A DNA stretch of 58,386 nt from IMG/VR virus record IMGVR_UViG_3300035698_022255, positions 1 through 58,386 of that record, one strand, 5' to 3'. The notes beneath the pieces were generated by a model that did no database searches, had not been told where the DNA came from, and saw only the letters and a list, made by a program, of their open reading frames with translations. Below are positions 7,698-16,563 of the stretch, piece by piece; the stretch's first letter is position 1; every line of letters begins with the position of its first letter. A program made the position numbers and the translations under genes. The stretch comes from a virus.

Positions 7698-8399
7698 TTA
7701 TTCCCTGAGGCCCTTCACCATCTTTTCCGTCTCCTTGGACATTCGTCCGCCAAGGTGATCCTTGAGCTTCTCAGCAGTGGCCGGGTCGTCCTTCTTCAAC
7801 TCGTCAATCAGGCCCACCATTTCCTGGAAGCCCCGCCGAGCTCGACGCCAGAGGAACGCAAGCACCGACGATCCACCCGCCCCCATTACAACCACTACCA
7901 CCAACCCCGCGACGAGTAGGAAGAATGCTGTGCGTAGGATGCCCGACGAGATTTTCCACCCCGTCTCGACGGGCGTGCTTCGGTGACTCTCATATTCCTC
8001 CCACCACTCCTCAGCCCTTTCCCGCTCCCTGCCAATGGTGCTGTGCATGATCTTGACCAGTCGATCCACCTCCTTCGACCGAACATCCCTGGCCACGGGC
8101 ATGGGGACGACTTCGGCAGGCTCACCCAACGGAGCACGAGCCGCGCTTATCGCATTCACCATCTGATCCACTTGTGGGTTACCCGATTCCGCCCCCTCAT
8201 AATAAGTCCTGCGAGCTTCCTCCTCGGACCACTGCAGGAGCGCCGCCTGCATCTCAGCGATTGACGGATCCTGGCGCAGCGGTGCCGGACTCGGCGGCGG
8301 CGCTTTCTTGCTGAAGCTGAACAGCGAACCGCAACCCATCATTGACATCACGAGTAGCGGCAATAGAATGCTCTCTACCAACCTTGTGTGTCTCATCAT
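7698..8399 (-). CDS. Lipoprotein with internal membrane segment, possible one-piece spanin
   Basis: 233 aa, AAGGAGG ribosome binding site before ATG-ATG. The N-terminus is a signal peptide ending in a lipobox-like SMMGC, then a Pro-rich linker. A helical, charged middle follows, then a strong membrane helix (TAFFLLVAGLVVVVVMGAGG) near residue 165 and a basic C-terminal tail. An outer-membrane lipid anchor plus an inner-membrane helix is the design of unimolecular spanins such as T1 gp11, although this protein is longer. It is the last gene of the late leftward operon. If correct it implies a host with an outer membrane. No endolysin is adjacent. Confidence 0.5.
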   Translation of the reverse strand: MMRHTRLVESILLPLLVMSMMGCGSLFSFSKKAPPPSPAPLRQDPSIAEMQAALLQWSEEEARRTYYEGAESGNPQVDQMVNAISAARAPLGEPAEVVPMPVARDVRSKEVDRLVKIMHSTIGRERERAEEWWEEYESHRSTPVETGWKISSGILRTAFFLLVAGLVVVVVMGAGGSSVLAFLWRRARRGFQEMVGLIDELKKDDPATAEKLKDHLGGRMSKETEKMVKGLRE

Positions 8400-8410
8400 C
8401 CCCAACCTCC

Positions 8411-9715
8411 TTAGATCAACTCGCCAGCCAGCACGGGAGCGTCCGGGACATTCGCATCTGGCGTGGCATTGTAGGTGTCCTCATTATCCGTCTCGTAACC
8501 ATCCGGCGAGGCCGCAGTGGCAATCCTTACGCCGAACAGGTATGCCTGCTCGTCTACAAGTGCCTCGCTCGTCCACGTCCACCAGTTCGCCCTTGTGGGG
8601 CTACTCATAGAAGCGGTAGCCTTCGGTGCGCTCCAGTCCACTGTCCCCGTTCCGTCATCCCAATACACCCGCCCCTCATACGCCGCACCGCCTCCGCCAC
8701 TTTCCTGAGTAGGATCGTAGTAAAAGCTTACCTTCACCTTCCCATCGGCCACAGCTTCTGCACGGACAATGCGGGGCTCCACAGGAAGGGCGGTAATGAG
8801 GACACCATCGCAACCTACAAAAACCTTCAGCATCTGCAGAATGTTCGCCTCCTCATTCCCGTCCGTGTCCACAGCCCTAAGGAGGAAAGTATGCGTGCCG
8901 GCTTGGCTCGGGGTGATCTCAAGTTGATAGGATTCTCCGGTGGGTTGTGCAAGAGGAGAATCATTATTGGGATCAATCGGAGCGTTACGCGAATGGTAGA
9001 GATTGTAGTGGTCAACATCAGCAGATTCGCTGGCGGTCCAGGAGAAGTCAAGCGTGACAGAGGTTGCGTAGCTGGCAGCTGCAGTGAGGGAACTCACCGC
9101 TGCGATGGTGCCGGAGGCCTCGACAATGACGCCGCCCCCCTGGAGGTCGAGGTCCTCGACCTGGAAATAGGTGGTATCGTTGTCGCCGTTGTTATCGCTG
9201 TTCGCAACATTGACATAGCGGAACGTGCGCCCCGCGTCAATGGTCACGCTCGCACTGCCCACCAGGTCCGTCCGCGCTTCATCGGTGTAAGCATAGCCCG
9301 TCACCGTGGCGCCGTTGCGGTCGAGCGTGAACCAGTACCAGGTGTTCAGCGCGCAGCCGACGAGCGTGTCGCTCTCGTTACCCTCGAAGTCCTCGAGAGT
9401 GACGTTGAACACCGACGTCTCGCGCGCCCGCAGGCCGACGGCCTCGCGGTCGTTGACGAGCCAGTCGCGCATGTCGTCGAGCGTGTTGGAGACGGCGACC
9501 AGCACGGCGAACGCGCCGCTGCCCGTGGTCTCCATGATGGCCTTGAACTTATAGGTGAAGTCGCCGATCGTCCCGGCGCCCTTGTCGTCGCCGTACCAGG
9601 CGTCCTCGTTCTCGGCCACACCGTTGACGTTGAGACGCAGGCCCCCGTTTTCCTCGTCGATGTGATTATTGGGGTCCGTCCGGCTGGACCAGGTGCTGAA
9701 GTTCTCGAGCGCCAC
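8411..9715 (-). CDS. Tail-tip/adhesin protein with lectin-like and fibronectin III-like domains
   Basis: 434 aa, GTG start directly after the stop of the next gene upstream. The first ~200 residues look like a jelly-roll (LamG/concanavalin-type) domain and align by eye with the 9716-10336 protein. Residues about 205-315 have a fibronectin III pattern (VTLDFSWTASESADVDHYNLY). A further beta-rich repeat ends the protein (VDEQAYLFGVRIAT). Position after the tape measure and tail-tip genes suggests surface binding to host polysaccharide. Receptor unknown. Confidence 0.55.
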   Translation of the reverse strand: MALENFSTWSSRTDPNNHIDEENGGLRLNVNGVAENEDAWYGDDKGAGTIGDFTYKFKAIMETTGSGAFAVLVAVSNTLDDMRDWLVNDREAVGLRARETSVFNVTLEDFEGNESDTLVGCALNTWYWFTLDRNGATVTGYAYTDEARTDLVGSASVTIDAGRTFRYVNVANSDNNGDNDTTYFQVEDLDLQGGGVIVEASGTIAAVSSLTAAASYATSVTLDFSWTASESADVDHYNLYHSRNAPIDPNNDSPLAQPTGESYQLEITPSQAGTHTFLLRAVDTDGNEEANILQMLKVFVGCDGVLITALPVEPRIVRAEAVADGKVKVSFYYDPTQESGGGGAAYEGRVYWDDGTGTVDWSAPKATASMSSPTRANWWTWTSEALVDEQAYLFGVRIATAASPDGYETDNEDTYNATPDANVPDAPVLAGELI

Positions 9716-10336
9716 TCAGGAGGTCTCCAGGTTCGTGATGTTGTATCGGTTCGGCAGGTCGTAGCTGTCCGGGTCGAGGCTGTAGTCCTTCATTGACGCG
9801 CTTACAATGGCCGCGTCGCCATCATTCTCGGAGTTGGCGGGGAAGAAGTACCGGTAAGAATCCACCGGGATGGTAATGCCCAAGGTGTCCACCAGGACGG
9901 TGTGCGCCTCGTCGCTGTAGATCTCCATCGTGGCGCTGGTGCCCGCCCGCGTCACGATGGCATAATACCACGTGTCCTCAGTCAGCCCGGTGTAATTGTC
10001 CTGCGTCGGGGTAGTCGTCTCCCAGAAGTAAATCCGCCAGGCGCTGGCCGTCCAGTAGAGCCGCGCGAACAACGCCTCATCGCTGTTGTCCCTCCAGCCC
10101 TTGGTGTCGTCAACGACATTCGCCAGGCCCCATACACTCACCGTCCCCCTGCCCGTCTTCCCATCCGCTCGGAAAGCGAAGTGGTGGACAAAATTGCCAA
10201 AATGCGCCGCGCCCTTGTCGATCCACACACGGGCGTCCACGAGCCGCGAGAGGTCCACGACACCGATCTCGTCCACAGTGACGGTGAACTCATTCCACTT
10301 GTGGATGTATGTACCAGCAGTGAGGTCCTCGGCCAT
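9716..10336 (-). CDS. Lectin/LamG-like virion protein, paralogue of the 8411-9715 N-domain
   Basis: 206 aa. Its ATG overlaps the previous stop (TGATG). Beta-rich, with the pattern FAFRADGKTGRGTVSVWGLA...W, matching the related segment of the neighbouring adhesin, and a shared motif of a Tyr-Trp strand (DTWYYAIVTR versus NTWYWFTLDR). A tandem duplication of a carbohydrate-binding-like domain is the simplest reading. Likely part of the tail tip or a fibre. Confidence 0.5.
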   Translation of the reverse strand: MAEDLTAGTYIHKWNEFTVTVDEIGVVDLSRLVDARVWIDKGAAHFGNFVHHFAFRADGKTGRGTVSVWGLANVVDDTKGWRDNSDEALFARLYWTASAWRIYFWETTTPTQDNYTGLTEDTWYYAIVTRAGTSATMEIYSDEAHTVLVDTLGITIPVDSYRYFFPANSENDGDAAIVSASMKDYSLDPDSYDLPNRYNITNLETS

Positions 10337-10638
10337 CAGATTTCCCTTCTCAGCGCGACATCCGACAATGCACGCACCCCTGCCTCGACCACAACTGATC
10401 GGGGCTCTTCAGGCTCGACCTCGCCCGCCGCCAACTGAGGGTTGACCTTCCGCCGGAGGTCTGACCGCTCCAGCGACGCATCTCGCAGCAACGGCAGGAG
10501 CCGTGCCCGGTGCGCCTTGGCCTCTGGGCTCGTGTCCCCCGCGCGCGCGTTGTGCTCCCGGCGCAGTGCCTCGCACTTGGCCGCCGCGCGCCGCAACGCC
10601 TTCTCAGGCACACTTAGTGTTACTACTATTTCCCGCAT
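10336..10638 (-). CDS. Hypothetical helical protein in the tail block
   Basis: 100 aa, coupled at both ends (TAATG upstream, TGATG downstream). Rich in Arg, Glu and Ala, predicted helical (KALRRAAAKCEALRREH). No recognised family. It could be a chaperone or linker for the adhesins on both sides. Confidence 0.5.
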   Translation of the reverse strand: MREIVVTLSVPEKALRRAAAKCEALRREHNARAGDTSPEAKAHRARLLPLLRDASLERSDLRRKVNPQLAAGEVEPEEPRSVVVEAGVRALSDVALRREI

Positions 10639-11321
10639 TACTCAGCCTCCGCTACAGCAAAATTGCTCGGCGGTTCGGGCGCCGATTCTACCGTTAGGCT
10701 CACCACGGCCGACGCGGCCGTGTCCCCCTCATCATCCTCAGCCAAGACCTTGTAATCATAGTCCGCGTCCTCAAGGACCGAACTGGCGTAGGTTAGATCG
10801 TCCCCCACATCCGCTTTTATCGTCGCCACCAGTTCCCAATCCCCTCCATCCACACGCCGCCACACCTGGCTCTTTGCAGACGTTGCTGTCCAGTCCAAGG
10901 ATACCTTGTCAAGCGGGGTTGTAATCGTCCTTGGCGGCTCGTCCCAGATGTCTATGTATTGCCGGATCTCAACATCCGCCGGCACATTCATCTCACCCCC
11001 AACGACCCTGTTGAAGAGGACCCCGTCAAACCGGACCTCGACCTCCTCCAACAGGTCTGTAATGTCCCAACTAATCCGACGCTTCTCCTCCCCTGCCTCA
11101 TCAACATACACCTCGAGCAGAGGCCACCAAAATCTTACCGCTACTGGCTCGCTGAACGTGCTCACTCCCGCAATCGTCCCTGACGCCTTGCGCAAGACGC
11201 CTGCGGCAGCTTCTACGGCGCTTGCTGCCGCAATCGTGCCCGTAGCCGCTCTTATACGCAATGGGGTAGCGCTAAGGGCCCCAGCGCCTACAATAAGGCC
11301 GCTGGCCGCGACTTCCGCCAT
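10638..11321 (-). CDS. Structural protein with a fibronectin III-like domain
   Basis: 227 aa. The N-terminal 60 residues are Ala/Gly-rich repeats (ATGTIAAASAVEAAAG, KASGTIAGVS). Residues about 130-215 form a fibronectin III-like sandwich (VSLDWTATSAKSQVWRRVDGG...YDYKVLAEDDEGD). The repeated TGTIAAxS phrase also occurs at the start of the fibronectin domain of the 8411 protein, pointing to shared ancestry. Probable tail-tip or fibre component. Confidence 0.5.
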   Translation of the reverse strand: MAEVAASGLIVGAGALSATPLRIRAATGTIAAASAVEAAAGVLRKASGTIAGVSTFSEPVAVRFWWPLLEVYVDEAGEEKRRISWDITDLLEEVEVRFDGVLFNRVVGGEMNVPADVEIRQYIDIWDEPPRTITTPLDKVSLDWTATSAKSQVWRRVDGGDWELVATIKADVGDDLTYASSVLEDADYDYKVLAEDDEGDTAASAVVSLTVESAPEPPSNFAVAEAE

Positions 11322-11333
11322 GTATCCACCTCA

Positions 11334-11729
11334 TTATGTCAGGGTGACTTCCGCGTTTCCCGCATCGAGCTTGAGCTGGTCGCCGCTGCCGATCACCTTG
11401 CTCTCATCCAAGGCGCCGCTGCCCAAGAAGTTTCCACCGGAGCTGTCATCATAGAGGGCCCAGTAAGTAATGGTCCCCCAACTCCCTGTGGCTTCCGGGA
11501 ACGTGATGGCATTGGCATTGCTCGTCAAGCCAGCCGCTGCCGCGTTCCAGTCCGCAGGGGCCGTAGAGACACGGGCATAGCTCCCTCCAGACGGCTCTGC
11601 GATACTGCCACCGGCCTCACCGGGGTCCGCCGTGCTGAGGGCCACATAAATGTTCGCAGGCGCCGGGTAGGCCGCCTTGTCAAAGACGTGATCGAGAATC
11701 TTATTCTCCCAGTAATCTCCAAAACTCAT
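11334..11729 (-). CDS. Tail fibre-like protein
   Basis: 131 aa, strong ribosome binding site (aaggaaggag). The sequence pattern ENKILDHVF...PANIYVALSTADPGE...YARVS...ITFPEATGSWGTITYWALYD is a widespread small phage protein annotated as a tail fibre/receptor-binding component. Its position within the tail-tip genes agrees. Exact place in the virion unknown. Confidence 0.65.
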   Translation of the reverse strand: MSFGDYWENKILDHVFDKAAYPAPANIYVALSTADPGEAGGSIAEPSGGSYARVSTAPADWNAAAAGLTSNANAITFPEATGSWGTITYWALYDDSSGGNFLGSGALDESKVIGSGDQLKLDAGNAEVTLT

Positions 11730-11750
11730 TTCACAACTCCTTCCTTAGTG

Positions 11751-12959
11751 TCACTGCTCCTTGCCATCAACGATGGCGTCCGAAGGATCAACGATGATAC
11801 GAGGCCAGTAGGTCGCGTGGTCGAGGGCGCTGTAGTCCAAGCCGGTGTAGATGTTCCCGAGGCAGGCGTCCACGTAATCACTATAGTAGCCACCGGCGAC
11901 AACGCGCAAAGCAAACCCATAAATGGGAATGGGGGAGAACAACCGGACCCGGGTCAACGCCCACGTTTTGGAATAGACGCTCCCGCCCCCGGCGCGGACA
12001 TAAAGGTAATCCGCGGTCGCTCCCGGGGCCCAGTATGCTGTTGCGCTTGGCTGCCCCACGCCAACGCTTTCCGTCGTCAGAGCCAGGACATCCGCCCATG
12101 CGGAAACGTCCGCCAGATCAAACGCCTCTTTGATGATATAAGCGGTGGCCTCGCCCCACACCGATTCCTGCGCGACCATCCCTCCCGTTGCCCAGGATGA
12201 AGCAAAGATAGCGACAAGTGGGCCATAACTCGGCCTCGGCGGGTGCGCAAAATACGGGACCACCCCTCCAGCCACCTTGAGCATCCTGGCGGTTAGTGGG
12301 GAGGCATATCGGAAAAGGGCAAAGCGCGAGCCGGTCTCTGTTGCCGTGCCCGGATCGTAGCGGGAGCACACGTCCCCACACGCGGGCGGCGTGCCTGCTT
12401 CAACCATCTTGTAGGTCGCCGGGTAATAGGCGGTCAGTGCATCCGGAGTATTATGGTCGCTAAAAAAACATACAACGACTCCGTCCAATGTGCCCCGCGC
12501 TACGGACAGGATAACCTCGGACGCATCTTCCTCTGCCACACCAACCCAGTTGCCGTCACGCGGACCAATATTATCCCCCGGCACCACCCCCGCGCACGTC
12601 ACTTCCCACGGCCCTCCAGACAAGGCCACACGACCATAGCTCCCGGACTTAATTGGTGTGGTCAGGATCCCATACACCCCGACGCCCGCCGCGTCTCCAG
12701 GCTTTGTGATCTCGACCTGGGCCACGGAATCCCCAACAGCGCAGAGCTCGCATATTCCACGCCAGGGCGCCTTCTCCGCATGGACGTTTCGGGCAACGAC
12801 CTCACCCGCCCTTAGAGCTCCCTTGAGAGGCCGCGCTTTTGCCCCTGGCTGACCCTCCCGTGTATGCTGTGTAAGGTCCATCAACGCATTCCACGCATCG
12901 GGCTGGATGGTCATACGGTCGCCTGTCTGGACACGCCGGAATGAATCGCCTCCTGCCAT
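11751..12959 (-). CDS. Tail-associated protein of unknown function
   Basis: 402 aa. The N-terminus (GDSFRRVQTGDRMTIQPDAWNALMD) resembles the first residues of uncharacterised virion proteins that sit downstream of tail-tip genes. Residues about 45-160 look like a small beta-barrel domain. The C-terminal half is aromatic-rich and could be a host-binding or capping domain. No enzyme motif found. Confidence 0.45.
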   Translation of the reverse strand: MAGGDSFRRVQTGDRMTIQPDAWNALMDLTQHTREGQPGAKARPLKGALRAGEVVARNVHAEKAPWRGICELCAVGDSVAQVEITKPGDAAGVGVYGILTTPIKSGSYGRVALSGGPWEVTCAGVVPGDNIGPRDGNWVGVAEEDASEVILSVARGTLDGVVVCFFSDHNTPDALTAYYPATYKMVEAGTPPACGDVCSRYDPGTATETGSRFALFRYASPLTARMLKVAGGVVPYFAHPPRPSYGPLVAIFASSWATGGMVAQESVWGEATAYIIKEAFDLADVSAWADVLALTTESVGVGQPSATAYWAPGATADYLYVRAGGGSVYSKTWALTRVRLFSPIPIYGFALRVVAGGYYSDYVDACLGNIYTGLDYSALDHATYWPRIIVDPSDAIVDGKEQ

Positions 12960-12962
12960 CGG

Positions 12963-13799
12963 TTAGCTCCCTATGCCAAGCAAGGAGAAGTCCTCATATT
13001 CGTAGACCTGCTCAATGTGGACGGACGTGGGCTTCTGTCTCCAATACCCTGTCACAGCATCTTCATCATCCTCAAACTGGACCCACAAGTATTGCCAGCC
13101 TTCCTTCTCGATCCCCGTGATGTCGCCTATGGTAATGTTCGTCCGATTCTCCACAAGCGCAAAGCGGAATGATATTTCCCAATCCGCATTCTCCCCGCGC
13201 CAGGAACCTGACGCTCCAAGGAATAAACATTCCCCCTTCGCCGCACCTCGCCATGCTGCGTTATTGACCTTGCCCGTCAAGTCCTTTAGCAACCGCCTGT
13301 AATCGCTTGTGACAAGGTTGGAATCGAGGTAATGTGTCTCGCTATATTCGTAGACAGCCATCTGGATATCACACCCTTGGACGCCATCCTTACTCACACC
13401 GATGGCGCCAAGATAATCTGTTGCCGTCTCACCCACTTCAGCATACCTATGCGGAGTGGCAAGGCTTTGTGTGATATGCTCAGTGCGGCCGGCGGTGCTG
13501 AAGTTGACGACCTTGTCCCCCGTTGCCGGCTGCCGCTGCCGTCGTCGATACGCTACCGTTCCTTCCCACACACAGTCCGCCGCAGGAATACTTGACAACA
13601 CCTTGACCGCTGTCACATTGCCGCCCGCCAGCACGAGCACATCCGTTCCCGAATCCAGCGTGCTTGGGGCTTCCGCAAGGAGAGCGTTCTTGGCAGCAAC
13701 CGGATTGGCTGTGCCTCGGATCAGGTACTCCTGAGTAGCGCCCGCACGGTCTCCGGTTCCTATGTTCTGATCCGGCTTCTGTTCAACAGTGATTGCCAT
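12963..13799 (-). CDS. Tail protein following the tape measure (distal-tail position)
   Basis: 278 aa using the ATG at 13799, which lies just after the tape-measure stop with GGAG upstream. The protein has N-terminal repeats of small residues and a C-terminal beta-rich region ending in YEYEDFSLLGIG. Position immediately after the tape measure is where distal tail or baseplate hub proteins are usually encoded, but I see no diagnostic motif. Confidence 0.5.
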   Translation of the reverse strand: MAITVEQKPDQNIGTGDRAGATQEYLIRGTANPVAAKNALLAEAPSTLDSGTDVLVLAGGNVTAVKVLSSIPAADCVWEGTVAYRRRQRQPATGDKVVNFSTAGRTEHITQSLATPHRYAEVGETATDYLGAIGVSKDGVQGCDIQMAVYEYSETHYLDSNLVTSDYRRLLKDLTGKVNNAAWRGAAKGECLFLGASGSWRGENADWEISFRFALVENRTNITIGDITGIEKEGWQYLWVQFEDDEDAVTGYWRQKPTSVHIEQVYEYEDFSLLGIGS

Positions 13800-13800
13800 A

Positions 13801-15795
13801 TCATTCTGCTCCAAACATCCAGGCCCAATTCACTTCTCCGCTCTTCATCATCGACTCAAGAGCACCTGCCGTCCGCTCTGTTGCGTTTGCCGTCCGCTCC
13901 TCCGCGCGGTTCGTTCCGACAATGGCTTCGATACGTGCGCTGGCGAATGTGCCTGCAGCCTCCTGTCCAAAGCCGGTCTCCTCCCCGCGCGCCTCCTGCA
14001 ACCTTGCATAAGCCGCATCTACCGCACGAGCATGGACCATCTGCGAGACTGCACCGGAGTCCACCAGTGCTCCCAATTTCTCCACCTCAGCGGTGTAGAC
14101 TTCGAGGGGGCCTCGCATCTGCTCTGTTATCCGTCGCCCCTCGGCCATCATTGCTCCCTGTCTACGCCGCTCATCCAGCAGCCGCTGCCGCTCCGCAGGA
14201 TCGACCCCGCTCCCCCCTGCATCCTCGGGAGCCTTTCCTTCCCGCGCCAAGTTCATCTTCTCCAAGTAGCCAGCATACAATTGTTCCTGGGCTGCGTCCA
14301 TCAGCTGCACGTATGCCGCATGCTTGCCCATCCGTGTTGCGGCCTTCCCAGCAAACTCCGCCTCAAGGCCCTCCACGTCCTGCTTATATCCCTCGACCTT
14401 ATCGAGAAAGGGGTCCATAAAGGTTTCGGTCGCTTTGAACTCAAACTCAGGAATGTAAATCTTCGGGATCTTATTGATCCCACGGATCAACCTATTCACA
14501 CCTGACATCATAAAGTCCAGCGCTGCACTAAACGAACCAACGATCACACCAATAAGGGAGACGAACCCAACCTTCAGATAAACATAACCCTTCCTCATTC
14601 CGATGATGAACCCGTCCCAATCGGTCAGCATCGACGTGGTGAATCCTGACCACATCTTCCCCAACTCCAACCACATTCCTATCAATTGTGTAGTGAAGCT
14701 GACGCCAGATACACGGATCTTTGTAAAGGCCTCCCCAACCCACTGCAGCGCAGGCAAGAGAGACTCGCCCAATTCCGATACCACATTTCCCAGCGACGCT
14801 CGCATCTGCTTCAAGCCAAAGCTGGTCGTCTTTGTAATCTTGTCAAAGGCCTCCTGCCTCATACCCGCCGAGTTCAGCATTATGGCATAGTCTTCCGCAA
14901 ACCCCTCAGTATTCTGGAGGGCTGCAGCAAAGCCCTTCATCCCCCGGATACTCGGACTGATGGCTGCCAGTTGTTCAACGGAGGCGCTGCTCATGCGCTG
15001 CATAATCCCGACAAGCCCCTCCTCACGCAGGGCCAAGGTATTGAGTTCAAAGCCAAGTTCTCTTGCGGCCGCAATCCCGTCCTCAGTAGGATTCAAAAAC
15101 GCTCTCAACATTCCATTCAATGCTGTCACGCTCTCATTGGTGTTGATCCCGGCCCGGGTCATCGTCGCCATGGCCGCACCCACCTCCTCCAGCTTCAGCC
15201 CAGCAATAGCCGCAGTAGACATCACACGCCCGATGCTGGGAGCCAACTCGGCGAAGGTAGTCTTGCCACGCTTTACAATGGCGAACATTACATCGCTCAC
15301 CCGGCCGGCCTCGCTCACTTTCATAGAGTAAGCATTGAGAATAGTTGTGATGGCGTCAGCTGCTACACCCGTATCCGTTAGGCCTGCAACCGCTGCCTTG
15401 GCTGAGATATCGAGAACGCCAAGGGCCTGGCCAGCCGGCACGCTCGCGCTGAGAATATCGTAGAGCCCCTTGCTCAGGCTCTCGGTCGACTCGCCGAACT
15501 GCTCCGCCATGTTCCTCAGTGCGATCTTGTAACCCGGGAGGACTTTCATTGCCCCGGCATCCAGCATCGTGGATACCCGGGCAAGCTGATCCTCCATCTT
15601 CATCGAGTGCCGCGCAGCCACCAGGCCTACAACACCAATCGCCGCGAAGGCGGCCGTATAGCGGAGCAGGGATCCTGCCGCCACCTTCGCAGTGCTCCCC
15701 ATGCTTTTGACTTGCATAGTAGACTGGGTCATTGCCCGCTTGAACTGAGCGGAACGGGCTTTCAACATTAGGCTCAATGTGCCCAGGTTGGCCAT
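13801..15795 (-). CDS. Tail tape measure protein
   Basis: 664 aa. It sets tail length and is ejected with DNA. The N-terminus is the typical tape-measure opening (LMLKARSAQFKRAMTQSTMQV...), followed by long helical stretches, hydrophobic segments (AAFAAIGVVGLVAAR near residue 50 and VGFVSLIGVIVGSF near 410) and a charged C-terminal third (ERQRLLDERRRQGAMMAEGRR). At about 1.5 angstrom per residue the tail would be near 100 nm. It follows the G/GT frameshift genes, as in lambda-like order. Confidence 0.85.
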   Translation of the reverse strand: MANLGTLSLMLKARSAQFKRAMTQSTMQVKSMGSTAKVAAGSLLRYTAAFAAIGVVGLVAARHSMKMEDQLARVSTMLDAGAMKVLPGYKIALRNMAEQFGESTESLSKGLYDILSASVPAGQALGVLDISAKAAVAGLTDTGVAADAITTILNAYSMKVSEAGRVSDVMFAIVKRGKTTFAELAPSIGRVMSTAAIAGLKLEEVGAAMATMTRAGINTNESVTALNGMLRAFLNPTEDGIAAARELGFELNTLALREEGLVGIMQRMSSASVEQLAAISPSIRGMKGFAAALQNTEGFAEDYAIMLNSAGMRQEAFDKITKTTSFGLKQMRASLGNVVSELGESLLPALQWVGEAFTKIRVSGVSFTTQLIGMWLELGKMWSGFTTSMLTDWDGFIIGMRKGYVYLKVGFVSLIGVIVGSFSAALDFMMSGVNRLIRGINKIPKIYIPEFEFKATETFMDPFLDKVEGYKQDVEGLEAEFAGKAATRMGKHAAYVQLMDAAQEQLYAGYLEKMNLAREGKAPEDAGGSGVDPAERQRLLDERRRQGAMMAEGRRITEQMRGPLEVYTAEVEKLGALVDSGAVSQMVHARAVDAAYARLQEARGEETGFGQEAAGTFASARIEAIVGTNRAEERTANATERTAGALESMMKSGEVNWAWMFGAE

Positions 15796-15808
15796 GGCAT
15801 TCTTACCC

Positions 15809-16521
15809 TCATTTTGAGGCGTTCGATCCTGCGGCTTCTGCTATCGCTTCCAAAATCCTCCTCATGTCCTCGGGGGACTGTTCCTCGTGCAGCTCCGAGG
15901 GTATATGGATCCAATCCTTAGGCCGCGCTTTCTTCGATCCTTTCGCGGACCACAGATTGATGAGTGGAGCTGCAATCGTGCCGGCCCTGAAGTCGGCACG
16001 CTCGTCTCCGAATGGACACAAAGCATCATAGGCCATCCATTCCTGGAACTCTCGGGAACTCATGCCTTGAAGCATGTCCGCAACGCTACGGGCGCCGAGG
16101 GCCAACGCTAACTTGAAGGCGAATCTTCGCCCTGGGCGCTCAATGAGTTTCCCGTCAGGTCCTCGAGATCCTCTATTGACATGCCGCTCAGGCGGTGCGC
16201 CACCTGGACAATCCGATCCAGTGCAGCTGCGGGCGTCTTGCCCAGGGCGTCTGCATCACGGTCGGAGAAGACTCGATTGCCAGCCTCGTCCACAACACAC
16301 TTCACGCAGAGCCTGGCCTTGGCATTCATAAAGGCCGGAACGAGCTGCTGGCGCCGACCGGAACCTTTCGCCCGGAGCAGGCTCTGCTCATACTCGTCCC
16401 GCTCGAAGGCGGTCAGCCCGCGCACCCATACTTGCGCATCCTCCCCGAGCTCGGGAACGTCCACAAGCTCGCGGTTCAGAGTTGTCTTGGCAAGAATTTC
16501 ATCTCTTCCCAGAATACCCAT
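15809..16521 (-). CDS. Tail assembly chaperone G-T fusion made by -1 frameshift
   Basis: Predicted 237-residue frameshift product. Ribosomes read 125 codons of the G-like frame to the heptamer G-GGA-AAC (16153-16147), step back one base, and continue 112 codons to the stop at 15809. The downstream frame (LALALGARSVADMLQGMSSREFQEWMAYDALCPFGDERADFRAG) has the classic lambda gpT-like sequence: MSSREFxEW and FGDERADxRAG are typical of second chaperone ORFs. It has no ATG of its own near its beginning. The fusion helps assemble the tail around the tape measure, which is the next gene. Confidence 0.8.
16108..16521 (-). CDS. Tail assembly chaperone (G-like, unshifted)
   Basis: 137 aa, the product made when ribosomes do not shift. 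Sequence order (LNRELVDVPELG...VWVRGLTAFERDEYEQSL...ARLCVKCVVDEAGNRVFSDRDADAL...) is that of siphophage tail chaperones, including the conserved D-x-D-A-x-x-L-G-K segment. It ends in a Ser-rich tail 11 codons after the slippery site. Encoded between the tail tube and tape measure genes. Confidence 0.8.
   Translation of the reverse strand: MGILGRDEILAKTTLNRELVDVPELGEDAQVWVRGLTAFERDEYEQSLLRAKGSGRRQQLVPAFMNAKARLCVKCVVDEAGNRVFSDRDADALGKTPAAALDRIVQVAHRLSGMSIEDLEDLTGNSLSAQGEDSPSS
16147..16153 (-). promoter_or_regulatory. Slippery heptamer GGGAAAC for programmed -1 frameshift
   Basis: In the zero frame the codons are ACG-GGA-AAC, so the site has the X-XXY-YYZ form (G-GGA-AAC), close to the lambda G-GGA-AAG site. 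Shifting back by one base joins the gpG-like ORF exactly to the gpT-like frame. Just downstream the two frames overlap for 42 bases, and the shifted frame has no good start codon of its own. Confidence 0.8.
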
Positions 16522-16563
16522 CTGGCCCCATCCTTTCAGACACGAGGAAACGCGGATACGTCA

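Noticed and set aside
7660-7720. Bidirectional terminator at the convergent junction
   Set aside because: Only 9 bp separate the stop codons and I could not draw a convincing stem with a T-run.
8342-9796. Long plus-strand ORF (484 codons) opposite the tail adhesin genes
   Set aside because: Antisense shadow of two co-directional minus-strand structural genes with good starts and domain patterns; its own translation is Arg/Val/His-rich without motifs.
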